A stretch of DNA of 64,000 nt from assembly GCA_029204225.1 (NCBI GenBank), contig CM055098.1, forward strand, positions 47,725,587 through 47,789,586, given 5' to 3'. This document shows positions 46,130-58,679 of the stretch, in pieces; the first letter of the stretch is position 1; each line of letters starts with the position of its first letter. The notes beneath the pieces were generated by a model that had not been told where the DNA came from, did no database searches, and was given only the letters and a program-made list of their open reading frames with translations. Origin of the DNA: Diphasiastrum complanatum (Eukaryota; Streptophyta; Lycopodiopsida; Lycopodiales; Lycopodiaceae). A program made the translations under genes and the position numbers.

Positions 46130-46980
46130 GACCTTGGAGTTCATAGTGCCGATACAGACCACCTAGATCATGTGGAAAAAGTATGTGAATGTTGTTGCAA
46201 GTACCAAATCTCCTAAAATCCACAAAAGTGTCAAATTTGGGTAACTCATGGAGTTGTTCTTGGACATGTGAAATCAAGACATGGCATTGCTACAGATTAT
46301 TCCAAAATCAAAGTCATTGTGGAGCTACTGCCGTTCGGAACAATTCGAGGAGTATACATTTTTATGGGCCATGCAAATTACTATCGGATATTGATTCTAT
46401 TTTTTGCAGATTTAGCATGACCTATATACAAGTTGACCATAGTACCTATTTGGACAACTGAGATGTTGGAAGCATTTGAAAAATTAAAGAAATCTTTAGC
46501 TTCTGCACCAATTTTACGAGCTCCAAATCGGACAACAGAGTTTCATGTTCATACTAATGCATCAAAATATGCTTTTGGATCAATTTTGACGCAGCCAGGT
46601 GAATACAAGAAGGACTATCCTATCATATTTGCAAGCTGACAACTTACAGATCCTGAGAAAAGTTACTCGACAACAAACGAGAAGGGTTGGCCACGGTTAT
46701 TTCTAGTAAGAAATTTCAACATTATCTAGTGGCGACTCATTTTGCATTTTATACTAATCACCAGCTGTTAATTTATTTGGTGAACAAGAAGTGCAACGCG
46801 GGACATATTGCAAGATGACTACTACTATTGAACGAAATTGATTTTATAGTTATGGCTCGAAAAGGTAAACAACATTATCTTGTTGACCATGTTTCAAGAA
46901 TCAAATCAGCACCAGTTAATCATCGACATATCATTTAGGCACTCGTCCCGTAGCTGACTACTTGGATTAGCCGAGTAGCC
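46130..46980 (+). pseudogene. Gypsy-R RT end and RNase H fragment
   Basis: Codons give the RT thumb (GVVLGHVKSRHGIATDYSKI, MGHANYYR), then TEMLEAFEKLKKSLASAPIL and RNase H (HVHTNASKYAFGSILTQPGE). After a stop they read LTDPEKSYSTTNEKGLATVI, HFAFYTNHQLLIYLVNKK and DHVSRIKSAP. The first RNase H Asp is Asn (HTNAS for TDAS). Frames change several times; no LTR nearby. Confidence 0.83.
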
Positions 46981-47861
<881 letters not shown>

Positions 47862-47949
47862 ATTCATCAAGCATTGCTTGTACTACTCTACTTTTAATTG
47901 AATCTTGTATAGATCATGTGTGTGTGTGTAAGTTTCAAGTGAAAGAGAG

Positions 47950-48129
<180 letters not shown>

Positions 48130-48282
48130 TTAGGCTATATGTATTGAATCCATTTAAAATGAGATTGAATTATAAAAACATTGCACAAAATATTTATAAT
48201 GTGCTGGCTTTTTAAGTATGTGTGAATTATTTATAATGTGCTGGCTTTTTGAATATGCCGCACAATTCTATCCTTAACGTGG

Positions 48283-48287
48283 GGAGG
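48283..48287. other. Target-site duplication of Chromo-S (left)
   Basis: GGAGG, repeated at 54538-54542 at the other end of the element. Confidence 0.82.
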
Positions 48288-49192
48288 TGTTGTGCCGGCG
48301 CCTCAAAGGGGCGCTGGGACTTGAGCGGTTTCCCCAACATGCGCTTAAGTCTAACATTCATCCATCATGCACTTACGTAAAAGCCAACTCAGAAATGTAA
48401 CAAGCTTAACCATTCAGACTTAAGAAAACTGGACTCCCAACCAACCCGAAAGCCAACTCAGAATCCGTCTCCAAAAGGTAACCAAAGGTAAAGACAAGCC
48501 ACACATGAAACCCGAGACATAGTGGTCGCCAAACTGACCAATTGGCATAGCGACAAGCCACACATCGATGACAAGAACCCTTAGGCACTGACGATGCAAA
48601 AAGGTTGTAGTAAGGGTCCTTCCACTTGGACCAGTCCTAGAGGCGAAACCGAAATAGTAATCATCCCCAAGGATCAACTTTATTAGATTTGGAAGAGGTT
48701 ACATTCATACACAGACTGACCGGTCTCGGGGTGGGCATTGTGCCTGACTCGTGCTGGTAGAGGGAGCTGAGACTTGGCGACTGGATTCCTGGCACTAGTT
48801 GAGCTGTCCAAGTTTCTGTCTGCCAGACTCCCCCTATAGTTCTGCTGTGATTCGACGCACCCCCTCTGTTTTGAAACATAGTGCTTTCTGGTGAAACACG
48901 CTTTTTAGGACTTAGTTTTTATTTTGCTGATTAAGCTTGGCAAGCCTGGCAGAATCAGTCTGGCTCCCAAACATGGGTCCCTGGAGCCGTCGCGACGGCA
49001 GAATCAATTTGCTTCCTGACTAGGCCATGACTCGAGCTCCAGAGCTAGCTCATGACTTGTGACTACTTGACTGGCTCGCCACAGGTCGGAGGCTCAGTCC
49101 TTGACGTTCTAACTTGCTCTGGGACCTTAGGGAGCATCACACCTTAGAGTCTTACAGGGCACACTGGGTGCACCTGAGTCAACTTTACAATA
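48288..49192 (-). repeat. Chromo-S 3' LTR
   Basis: A 905-bp repeat matching 53633-54537, starting TGTTG and ending CAATA (one transition from a perfect CAACA inverted end, changed in both copies). The two LTRs differ at many positions, mostly C/T and G/A, so the insertion is old. Confidence 0.9.
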
Positions 49193-49201
49193 TCCTCCCC
49201 T
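49193..49201 (-). promoter_or_regulatory. Chromo-S polypurine tract
   Basis: AGGGGAGGA on the minus strand, directly at the LTR start. Confidence 0.75.
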
Positions 49202-49435
49202 CGTTTGAAAAAGTTGATGTACTCATCAGGGCCAAACTAGACCTAGGACGTATGGCACGGGCTCAATTCACTGGCCTTAACAACTTTGAATCAAAAAGAT
49301 ACATTGGTAGTAGCACATGAAAAGTGCAGATAAAGTTCACTTACGTAAAACCTGTGTAAAGCTACAAGTGATTTATTGACAAACTTAAGAAAGATACCTG
49401 GAAGTTCCTTGAACTTCAGAATTGGCCATGAGCGT

Positions 49436-49723
49436 TTATGCAGGAGGCATGCCGCCAGGTAGTGCTTTGTGTGCCGATCTGGGAAAACGGCTATTGCGTT
49501 GATTCTTCTGCAGATAATCTGCAAGTACTTCAGGGGCTCCCTCCTTAAGTTTGTCTTTGTACTCCCAAGAAGCCTCAATGAGTGGAGCCCGTAGCCACTT
49601 CACTAGATATTCATGTTGCATGTCAGTTCGCTTTCTATGTGTCAATATTTGTTCTGGTACAAGCTGTCTCTTTGTATCATCAAGTGTCATTGGTGGGTGA
49701 CGGAGTTCGTGTTGCCGATCAAA
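49436..49723 (-). pseudogene. Chromo-S chromodomain
   Basis: The frame reads PEQILTHRKRTDMQHEYLVK, then WLRAPLIEASWEYKDKLKEG. This is the YLVKW....EASWE core of the chromodomain at the C-terminus of chromoviral integrases, which binds modified histones and directs insertion into heterochromatin. The aromatic cage positions Y and W are visible. It is separated from the integrase by one in-frame TGA near 49724 (after KRYKPDE); otherwise the frame is continuous. Confidence 0.87.
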
Positions 49724-51005
49724 TCACTCATCTGGTTTGTACCGTTTGAGTAATGAGATATGAAACACATTGTGTATATCCAAGCTAGATGGCAGTGCCA
49801 ATCGGTAAGCCACTGGGTTGATCTTCTTGGTGACATAATATGGTCTCGCATAAGGTCGAACGAACTTATGAGAGAAACCTTTCGGTAATGCAATGTTCTT
49901 TGTGTTCAGCCACACTTGATCACCTTCCTCAAATTCCAGTTCTCGTCGATGTGGGTTTACGTCAGCTGCCATACTTCTTTGGGACTGCTCTAAAAATGAC
50001 TTCACCTTTGTCAGCTTTGTGTGCCACTCATTGATGAATTCCTCCACAGCGGGTACTGGGGTTTCTTGCACACCTGTAAGAAAAGAGCTTGGAACAATCG
50101 ATAGCCGACCATTGCTTATCTCGAAGGGTGCCCGTCTAGTAGATCTATTCACTTGGTTGTTATGTGCAAACTCGAGAATATCCAAGTAGTTGACCCAATC
50201 GAATTGGTCCCAAGTGACATAATTTCGTAAATATTGTTCAATCTGTCGATTGACTCATTCTGTTTGCCCATCTGTTTGAGGGTGATATGCAGTGTTGAAA
50301 TTCAGTCCAGTTCCCACGAGGTGAAATAGGCAAGTCCAACTTTTCGATGAACTTGGTGTCTCGGTCAGAAATAATCGTTCTAGGTAGGCCATGGTATTTG
50401 AAGGCGCATTTGAAAAATAACCTTGCCACTTCTTCAGTTGTCATTGAACTTTTAGTTGGTACCAGGTGAACTTGCTTTGAAAAGCGGTCAACCACCACGT
50501 AAATCGAGTCAAAGCCTTGGCACCGTGGTAGTTGAACAATAAAATCCATGCTCACCGAATCCCATGGGTATGTTGGTACCGATAATGGTTGGAGTAGTCC
50601 TACTGGAGCTAGCGGTTCCACCTTCAGTTGTTGACATGTCGAGCATGTTTGCACATAGGATTCAACATCTGCCCACATACCTGGCCAATAGAAGCCTCTT
50701 TTGAGAAGTTCATGCATGCGATTCACCCCTTGATGTCCGGTGGCTAGTACGTCATGATGTTCTCGCAAGACTTTCTTCCTCAGGTTGATGTTGTCTGGGA
50801 CATATATTCTGCGTTGTTTATAAACAACCATTTGATCTTTCGAAGTGAAATGTTTATGAGGCTTTCCCAGCTGGAATTCGATCATTAAGTCCTTTGCTAA
50901 CGCATCTGCACCATAATTCTCTCTGATCTCTTGGAGTAGGCCAGTCACCTGAGTTGTCACCATTGCCATCAAGTGTTCCTGTCTACTTAGTGCGTCCACC
51001 ACCAC
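49724..51005 (-). pseudogene. Chromo-S integrase
   Basis: The N-terminal HHCC domain reads HHDVLATGHQGVNRMHELLK and CSTCQQLK. Catalytic Asp residues lie in VSMDFIVQLP and IISDRDTKF. After a frameshift near 50340 the Glu region is read in another frame as NTAYHPQTDGQTE. Then come DILEFAHNNQVNRSTRRAPF, and the GPY-like module (KFVRPYARPYYVTKKINPVA, YRLALPSSL). Active-site residues are kept, but the frameshift and a stop at the QTE site make it non-functional. Confidence 0.9.
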
Positions 51006-52210
51006 ATTGTTCTTTCTCGCCGTGTGTACAATATCTATATTGCATTTTGAGAGAAAGTTTTGCCATCACATTTGCTTTGGCGTGAGCATACCTTGGGATG
51101 AGAAGTACTTGAGTGATACATTATCAGTGAACGTCTTAAAGGGTTTTCCTGCCACATAATGTCTCCAATGCTCCACTGCTTGAACTACTGCGACCATTTC
51201 TTTTTCATGAGTTGGCCATCGTTGCTCTATGTCACTCAATTTCTTTGAAAAATATGCAACAGGTTTTCCATCTTGCATCTGCACGACCCCAATAGCAAAG
51301 TTTGACGCGTCTGTATGTATTTTGAAAGGTTTGCTAAAGTCCGGTAAGGCAAGGATGGGTTCTTGAGTGATCCGTCGTTCTAGTTCTTGGAACGCTGCTT
51401 CACATTCCGGTGTCCATGTCATCTTCAGATGAGTCTTGGTATGCTCCAACAGTGGTGCCACAATTTTGCTAAATGCCTCAATGAATCTCTTGTAAAAGTT
51501 ACATAAGCCCACAAAGGATTTGATGCCGTGAACAGTTTTAGGAGCTAGCCAATCCAAGATAGTCTTGATCTTCTTAGGATCCATCCGAATTCGTATGTAG
51601 CCTATAACATGTCCAAGGAAGTCAACTTCCTCTACCACAAATTCAACTTTTTCTCTTTTCGCGAACAAGCTGTTCTTCCTCAGTTGGTGGAGGACCGTCC
51701 TTAAATGTTTAATGTGATCTTTGAGGCTACAACTAAACACCAAGATGTCGTCGATGTACACAATGACAAATTTATCTAAGCAGTCTTGAAAAATGTTGTT
51801 CATCAACGTGCAAAAAGTGGCTGGTGCATTTGTTAGACCGAACGACATCACCCTGAATTCGTGGCTCCCATACCGTGTTTGAAAAGCCGTTTTGTGCTCA
51901 TCGCCTTAAGCTATTCGAATTTGGTGATATCCAGATTTGAGATCTATTCGGCTAAAATATCTGGCATGTTTCAGCTGGTCGAACAGGTCATCAATTCTAG
52001 GCATGGGATACTTGTTCTTGATGGTACCTTTGTTGAGCATGCAGTAATCCACACACATCCGTAGTGTCTTGTCCGTCTTTTCCATGAATAACACTGGGGC
52101 TCCAAAAGACAAAGCAGTGGGTCTAATGAATCCTTTGTCTATCAATTCACCAAGTTGTTGTTTCAGTTCCACCAACTCTTCTTGGGAAATCCTATAGGAT
52201 GCTTGTGAAG
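51006..52210 (-). pseudogene. Chromo-S reverse transcriptase and RNase H
   Basis: RT begins [20 protein letters not shown], then [20 protein letters not shown] and [15 protein letters not shown], followed by a stop at 51906. It resumes with MSFGLTNAPATFCTLMNNIF and the active site IVYIDDILVF. RNase H has KIHTDASNFAIGVVQMQDGK, WPTHEKEMVAVVQAVEHWRH and FKTFTDNVSLKYF, so Asp, Glu and Asp are kept. A TGA at 51066 replaces an expected CGA (PKQM then WQNFLSKC). It ends near NVVVDALSRQ, which is in frame with the integrase. A dead but well-preserved polymerase. Confidence 0.92.
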
Positions 52211-52426
52211 TTGGTTATGTTCCTGGTACCAACTCAATCTTATGGTCCACTGGTCTTCGAGGAGGTAACTTAGCTGGGAGTTCTTCCGGAAACACATCGC
52301 TAAATTCCTCTAGCAAATCTGCAACCTCCTTTGGCAAGTTTTTCTGTTGTGCATTTTTCCCTTCTGGAACCTCTCTGCAGATACAAAAAAAGCACTTTAA
52401 CCTTTAACCTTTCGCCATGCTTTTAA

Positions 52427-52936
52427 TCACAGATGCAACAAACAAATTTTGTTCAATATCGGTGCCCTTATCGTTCCCTCAGGCAGAGCTTTTGTCATAC
52501 AGATCTGTCCCTTGTAATCCAAGAGAACTAAGTTTGAGCTCCTACCCAAAACTACAATACAATGTTCATTTAGCCAGGGAAGGCCCAAAATTACATCGAA
52601 GGCATCCATCTCTAAAATCAAAAAGCTAACTTTAGCCTTCCATCTCCCAATTTGCACCGGGATTTTCAATGTTGCTTTGTATGTGTCCAGTGCACCCTTT
52701 GCTGTTTCTACCTTGAGCGTTGATCTTACATTTCTGGTCGGCAAGCTGAAATGTTCCACTACGCTCCTTGAAATATAGTTATGTGAAGCTCCGGAGTCGA
52801 TCATGAAATCTGACTTCCTCCCCGCGATCTTTCCGGATAGGAATAATAATCTTGAACCAATCTTGGGGGTTGCCCCATGGAAGCTCCTTTCCATACTTGT
52901 ATGTCGTCCACCCACAAATGTAAACTCGTCCTTCAA
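52427..52936 (-). pseudogene. Chromo-S protease
   Basis: A 169-residue open frame with the retropepsin motif FMIDSGASHNYIS and the C-terminal box FDVILGLPWLNEHCIVV. It runs out of the conserved region at about 52430 and the RT frame follows after about 220 bases of linker. The ATG at 52934-52936 is the first Met but no gag lies upstream, so the true start is uncertain. Active-site DSG is intact. Confidence 0.87.
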
Positions 52937-53618
52937 CTCCCAACTAGATCAGATCACCTGAAAGAAGTTAAGAAACTAGGGGTTATTCAGGTCCAAAAAA
53001 GCACACCACAAACGAACATACCAACCAAAGCAAACACATGGGATCCCTCTCAAGCCACATTCCCCTTGAGACCGGACGTAGGACCTTTGCCTAGCCGCGC
53101 CCGCTCAAATCTATCACATAATTAGCCCACGGGAAAACATCCATCCAACCATCCGTGCTTTCACCATTAAGCAGCACATTGCCTCAGTCACGCCCCACCG
53201 CTTTTTGGTCGATAGCCCTTATAGCTAAATGATCGGCAGCTATCCCGCACCGGCAACTAACCACCCGTGCTTTACACCCGAATTCGAACAACATCTTTGT
53301 ATCAATGGTTAACCCGTACAGTTTGAATATGTCACCCCGCACCCCACAAGGCATAGACCGTGCTTTCACCAACCTAATGGTAGCACATTGCCTCATCTGT
53401 CCTACGTGCAGACGGCGCCATGCCCGAATCGTGGGAACTAACCGTGCTTACACCTCAAGGGCAGCACCTTGCCTCATCAAGTCCCCCGTTCTGTCGACCA
53501 CCCCGACTATGGACGCACCCATGCTTACACTGTGGGCAGCACCTTGCGCAACGGTTGTCCTGACAAATCCCAAAACGTGGCCATCCCTGTGAGACTTACG
53601 TAGCTGACCGGCTAGTCG
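52937..53618 (-). other. Chromo-S leader with degenerate repeats; gag absent
   Basis: Where a gag of roughly 300 residues is expected there are only about 680 bases. I find no gag core and no CCHC knuckle in any frame. Instead four diverged repeats with CCGTGCTT(T/A)CAC and GGCAGCACCTTGCC-like phrases start near 53154, 53358, 53440 and 53519, and a partial one near 53264. Confidence 0.7.
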
Positions 53619-53630
53619 GCTCTGATACCA
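53619..53630 (-). promoter_or_regulatory. Chromo-S primer-binding site (tRNA-iMet)
   Basis: TGGTATCAGAGC on the minus strand, two bases from the LTR. Initiator tRNA-Met is the usual primer of plant chromoviruses. Confidence 0.92.
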
Positions 53631-53632
53631 CA

Positions 53633-54537
53633 TGTTGCGCCGGCGTCTCAAAGGGGCGTTGGGACTTGAGCGGTTTTCCCAACATGCGCTTAAGTCTAAC
53701 ATTCATCCATCATGCACTTACGTAAAAGCCAACTCAAAAACGTAACAAGCTTAACCATTCAGACTTAAGAAAACTGGAATCCCAACCAACCCGAAAGCCA
53801 ACTCAGAATCCGTTCCCAAAAGGTAACCAAAAGCAAAGACAAGCCACACATGAAACCCGAGGCATAGTGGTCGCCAAAGTGACCAATTGGCATAGCGGCA
53901 AGCCACACGTCGATGACGAGGACCCTTAGGCACCAGCGATGCAAAAAGGTTGTAGTAAGGGTCCTTCCACTTGGACCAGTCCTGGAGGCAAAACCAAAAT
54001 GGTAATCATCCCCAAGGATCAACTTTATTAGATTTAGGTTACATTCATACATAGACTGACCGGTCTCGGAGCCACCAACACGTGCTGGGCATTGTGCCTG
54101 ACTCGTGCTGGTAGAGGGAGCTGAGACCTAGCGACTGGATTTCTGGCGCTGGTTGAGTTGCCCAAGTTTCTGTCTGCCGGACTCCCCCTATAGTTCTGCT
54201 ATGATTCGGTGCACCCCCTCTGTTCTGAAACATAGTGCTTTATGGTAAAGCTTGCTTTTTAGAACTTAGTTCTTATTTTGCTGATTAAGCCTGGCAGAAT
54301 CAGTCTCGCTCCCAAACATGGGTCCCTGGAGCCGTCGCGGCGGCAGAATCAACTTGCTTCCTGACTAGGCCATGACTCGAGCTCCAGAGCTAGCTCATGA
54401 CTTGTGACTACTTGACTGGCTCACCATAGGTCGGAGGCTCAGTCCTTGACGTTCTAACTTGCTCTGGGACCTTAGGGAGCGTCATCCCTTAGAGTCTTAT
54501 AGGGCACACTGGGTGCACGTGAGTCAGCTTTACAATA
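53633..54537 (-). repeat. Chromo-S 5' LTR
   Basis: The 905-bp partner of 48288-49192. It has the same ends (TGTTG, CAATA) and is followed by GGAGG. Confidence 0.9.
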
Positions 54538-54542
54538 GGAGG
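54538..54542. other. Target-site duplication of Chromo-S (right)
   Basis: GGAGG, identical to 48283-48287. Confidence 0.82.
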
Positions 54543-54622
54543 CCTAACCCTAAATTGAAGAAGCTTTCACACGCAAACAATTGCTTTGCCCTTTCAGTAT
54601 AAAGTTCGTAGCTCATTCAAAA

Positions 54623-54623
<1 letters not shown>

Positions 54624-54714
<91 letters not shown>
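54624..54714. repeat. CT microsatellite (about 90 bp)
   Basis: A nearly perfect CT repeat about 125 bp upstream of an ATG. CT tracts are common in plant 5' untranslated regions. Confidence 0.96.
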
Positions 54715-54718
<4 letters not shown>

Positions 54719-54838
54719 ATTGTTCACGATTCTAAATATATGGTGCTGCGACTTTGAACTTTGAAGTTATATAGGTGAATTGGGTCTGAAAAGACTAGCA
54801 TAACCCCGCATTTCAGACGACGCATAAGGCTTTACATC

Positions 54839-54997
54839 ATGAAAACACTTGTGGCTACAACAATTGTATTCGCATGCATACTACTTTCCCTTCATCAGCT
54901 CAGTGGATATTCTGATGCAAGCTGGGGAGGAGATGTAGACAATCGTAAGTCCACATCTGGATTTACATTCTTTTTCAACAGCGGTCCTATCTCATAG
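54839..54997 (+). CDS. Chimeric 52-residue ORF: signal-peptide-like start fused to copia RNase H
   Basis: ATG at 54839 opens MKTLVATTIVFACILLSLHQ. A Lys near the start and a 12-15 residue hydrophobic core look like a secretory signal peptide. The copia RNase H sequence joins in frame at about 54890 (LSGYSDASWGGD) and the frame stops at a TAG at 54995-54997. Upstream lies a CT tract. I read the start as the first codons of a host secreted-protein gene cut by Copia-U. A chance hydrophobic ORF is the alternative. Confidence 0.42.
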   Translation: MKTLVATTIVFACILLSLHQLSGYSDASWGGDVDNRKSTSGFTFFFNSGPIS

Positions 54998-55384
54998 AAC
55001 AATTGTAAGCAAATCTCTATCGCTCTTTCTTCTATAGAAGCAGAATACATTGCTGCTTCTCAATCTATTAAAGAAGCGTTTTGGTTGAGAAATTTACTAT
55101 CATACATTAGTTTGTATCAGTACAGCCCAACAATTATATTCTGTGATAATCAGAGTGCTATTGCCTTATCGGCCAACCCTAGATTTCATTCTAGCAGTAA
55201 GCACATTGAAATCCGATATCACTACATTAGGGGCAAGATTTTCAACAAGGAGATAAACTTAACATACTGTAGAATGCAGGACATGGTTGCAGATATATTT
55301 ACAAAGGCATTAAGTGTTAATGCACACAATAAGTTTTGTGCATTGCTTAATCTGAAGATTAAGACATTCACGGATCCAGATTAA
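54890..55384 (+). pseudogene. Copia-U RNase H (family of Copia-A)
   Basis: 5'-truncated element: only the RNase H end of pol remains. GYSDASWGGD keeps the Asp that Copia-A lost; SSIEAEYIAASQSIKEAFWL has the Glu. The last 99 residues are an open frame ending KALSVNAHNKFCALLNLKIK, TFTDPD, the same C-terminus as Copia-A. One in-frame TAG (54995) replaces the Trp found in Copia-A. Confidence 0.9.
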
Positions 55385-55391
55385 GAGGGGG
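55385..55391 (+). promoter_or_regulatory. Copia-U polypurine tract
   Basis: AGAGGGGG overlaps the stop codon region and abuts the LTR start at 55392. Confidence 0.78.
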
Positions 55392-56612
55392 TGTTGGATT
55401 TATCTCCTTTACTCTCCTAAATCCTATGCTAATCTGCCTCAATTCATGCTACTGTATTTTACTTGTATTGTCATTCTGCATTTTTACATGTAAAATAAGA
55501 TAGACAAAAATCGTGATTGTCTGTATTTTTACTCAGGGATTTTCACAAGCGAAAAAAACGAAAGAAATGCGATGACAGACAAAAAATGCGACACTGCCCT
55601 ACAAATGTCAAAGGTGCCCTTATAGAAAAGCGAAATACCCTATAAATCAATTTTTGAGGCATTTGTCAGAGTGTCATGGTTTTTGCATTTTCATCAATGT
55701 TGATTTTAGCGAAGGCCTACGTCGCGGCCTCCTCACGCCCATTCCATGCACCGTGCAATTAGATTTGACAACGACATCAGCCACCCACGATCTCTCATAG
55801 ACAACACAACCACTTTGTACCTTCTTCATCTGCACACCTGCAAAAATTATCTATATATTGAATACCATCTGCGTATTCAAATAACGACAATAGAACTGCA
55901 TCAGAACGGCATCAGAATAGAAGAAAAGATAGAATGAAACATCACTGATAATCAGAGATAGACATTGTAGATGCTTTCGCTCATTGATTTTTTTTTCCAT
56001 ATATATTGTCAATAATAGATTCATCACCTTTACAAATTGTGTAATTAACTTTGTGAAGCAGACGATTATGTCCACTATTGTCTTGTCCTCACCTGCATTA
56101 TTGACCTGTATATTTCGTTATACTTAATACGATTACAGCTCTGTTTGTTTTGCGTTCAGATTTGTGTCAATATTGCAATGCTTTTCTACGTTTTGTCTGG
56201 CTTTCTAATGACTTAATCTGGTTGTCTGCTCTTCGCGAATTATTATCAGTCTAGTTGTTCGCGACTGATTATTAGTCTTGTTTTTTGCAACTAATTCGTG
56301 ACTCATTATCAGTCTAGCTCTTCGCAAATTATTCGCGACTAATAATTTGTCTAGTTGTTTGCGACAAATTATCTTTATGATGTTTTGATGCTTAATGTTT
56401 GGCTACGTAATCAGATCAAACATGATTTCTATCGCTAATGTTCTGTTCAAGTCTGATAGGCGTAGTCATGCTTGAGGAAAGAGTGAGATAGCTTATTCTG
56501 CTGCGCATAAAATTGTTTGAGTTCATTTCTTTTTCGAGTTTTGAGTTCGCTTATTTTCGTGTTTCTTTCCTTTTTGAGCTATCTTTCTTCGTTTCACCCC
56601 CTCTTTCCAACA
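55392..56612 (+). repeat. Copia-U 3' LTR
   Basis: 1221 bp, TGTTGG at the start and CCAACA at the end, homologous to the reverse complement of 4980-6055 from the first base on. A TATA box CTATATATT lies at 55851-55859. Flanking AATAG follows; no matching repeat can be sought because the 5' end is deleted. Confidence 0.9.
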
Positions 56613-57085
56613 AATAGGGGGTCACCTTATGAGATGGGGTGAGGAGGTAGGAGGACTTACTGAATCCTGGATCAATTTCATAGAATGTTATGAGATTGAT
56701 GAGGAAGAGGAAATAGAACTACCAACAACATCCGAGTCAAGGGAAGTTCTGGGTGGAACCAGAACAAGCTTGACTGAGAGAATGGTTGATAAGAATGATT
56801 TTATAGAAATAGAAATTAATAAAGGTAAAATTATGAATTAATATAAACACCAATTAGACCAATAATGTAGAGATTATATACTACTTCTTTAAAAATATCA
56901 ATATGTATTTGCTTGGTCGATGGATGATTTAATAGGAATACCAGTTAAATGGGGAGAACATAGAATAGATCTCATTCAAGGAACAATACCTGTTAGGCAG
57001 AGACAATACATGTTAAATCCAAATTATTCTTTGGTAGTTAAAAATGAATTAGATAGATGCCTTAGAGCAGGTATTTGTTGATTTT
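56613..57085 (+). pseudogene. Gypsy-V pre-RT and RT start
   Basis: A 70-residue acidic frame (ECYEIDEEEEIELP) leads, after a break, into FAWSMDDLIGIPVKWGEHRI, DLIQGTIPVRQRQYMLNPNY and NELDRCLRAGI, the entry to a Tat/Athila-type gypsy RT. It is truncated at about 57085 by the W1 LTR. Confidence 0.78.
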
Positions 57086-57089
57086 ACAC

Positions 57090-57893
57090 ATGTGGATTGT
57101 CCACAGCATGTACTTGTGATCTCCTAAGGTGTGTAGATGCACCAAGATCAAGACTAGATTGAGATTCAAGATCAATATTAGATCCTATGGCAAAAACACA
57201 CTACTACATGCATTCAATCACTTACAACTCTCACTCACATGGGTGGGAAGTATTCAAAAATTATTCTAAGTAAAAACAAGCTGCTCTCCTCAGGTAGAGA
57301 GAGAAAAACCATCATGAGCTCTCAAGTAGAGAGAGAAAGCTAGAAATCCAATAACACTCAAAATCCACATAATTACCAAATCAATTATATCCAAATGAGT
57401 ACACAAAATTAGATCCACGAGCTACCACTATGCTTAACTATGATTGGACCACACTTTGTCACCTCTTAATCCTATTGGACCATTGATCCATGCACCTCTG
57501 AATTCTATTGGACCATTTTCAAGCAAACCTCAAATTCTATTGGACCACTCATGGTTCCACCTCTAAATCCTATTGGACCTCTTAAACTTCATCAAACAAA
57601 AGCATTACACTTGTCTACACTCTAATTGGCACAAGTTTGGCCTCCTACTCTATTTTGGCTCAATAGTGGCATTACAAGTGGAAATGGATAATTTGCCATC
57701 TATTTCAAATTTGACCCTATCAACATCCTACACCTAAATGCTTGACTATGAAATTCTATGAGACCCCTTTATCAAAATTTTTGATTTACTTTACAAGTCT
57801 CCACACGTGGGAACATCCTCCACACATGTGAGATTCACGTACAAACTTCTATCATAAAAAATACCAAGCTAGATTTTTGCCAATTTCTCACAC
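57090..57893 (-). repeat. W1 3' LTR (copia-like)
   Basis: The right end CAATTTCTCACA is followed by CTCCTCAAAAAATAGCTTGG, matching the LTR end and purine tract of W2 at 62034. The left end is placed by similarity to W2 and by the loss of Gypsy-V coding. It resembles the TTTTCACA ends of Copia-E. Confidence 0.6.
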
Positions 57894-58670
57894 TCCTCAA
57901 AAAATAGCTTGGAAAGGTACTAGATCACTTGAGAAGTTTGTAAATTTTTTTGAGTGGATCCTTTGGTATGCATAAGAAGTGAATATCAACCAAGGGATCC
58001 ATCATAGCAGCACCCTCACCATATCCATGATAAGACCTCTTTGGTAGAGATCTCTTGCCAATGCCTTTGAAGAGTGCTCCACCAATATGCCACTATGATC
58101 ATGGGCTTCCTCCATGCTTGATGATGATCTTTGCTTTGAAAGTTCCACTTGCATGATGGATGCACCATAAATAAAGAAATCTGAGGCTTCCAAGCCTCAT
58201 AAGGATCACGGAGATCAAGATCATAAGATATGAAACAATGATGATTATCAAGATTATGCTTTCTAGGTTGACTAGTCCACATACAATGAACTATATCCAT
58301 GATGGATCTAATCTTGATATCAAAGACTATCTTGATCTTTTTTAGGCTAGTTACTCTCTCAAGAATGTAAGTGTCCACTTTGGATACTTCACTTAATCTC
58401 AAAAGGAGTTTACAGTTTGCCTCAAAACATGTTTTTAAAAAAAGTGAGTACGAAGCTCAATCTTGTTCTTACTAGAACCAAGAGCATACTTTTGACAATA
58501 CAATATCTTGCTTTCAAAAAGTATTGAAAACATATCTAAGTCAATAATGACAAGAAACATGTCCAGATCATAAGCATCATACAAAATTAGTATAGCTTTT
58601 CTTGAACTTTGAGATCCAAAAAATTCAATGAAACAAGATAGCATTTCAAGAAAAGGAAGAGAAGCATATA
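57894..58670 (-). pseudogene. W1 internal coding region, unknown protein
   Basis: Minus-strand frames include MRLSEVSKVDTYILERVTSL, then NLDNHHCFISYDLDLRDPYE, AWKPQIS and HWQEISTKEVLSWIW. Related text occurs in W2 in the same order (MRISEASKVDTYIHKQVVSL ... KLIKDVNIKEALSSIW). No RT, integrase or protease motif is present between the LTR and this region. The product is unknown. It is cut at about 58670 by Gypsy-X sequence. Confidence 0.5.
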
Positions 58671-58679
58671 TGAAGGCCC

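Noticed and set aside
48406..48879. ORFs of 60-85 residues, repeated at 53751-54233
   Set aside because: Both sets are inside the Chromo-S LTRs; the repeat explains the duplication.
51861..52629. Plus-strand ORFs over the chromovirus pol
   Set aside because: Antisense shadows of RT and protease.
53184..53592. GC-rich open stretches upstream of the chromovirus protease as a candidate gag
   Set aside because: They show no gag core and no zinc knuckle and coincide with the degenerate tandem repeats.
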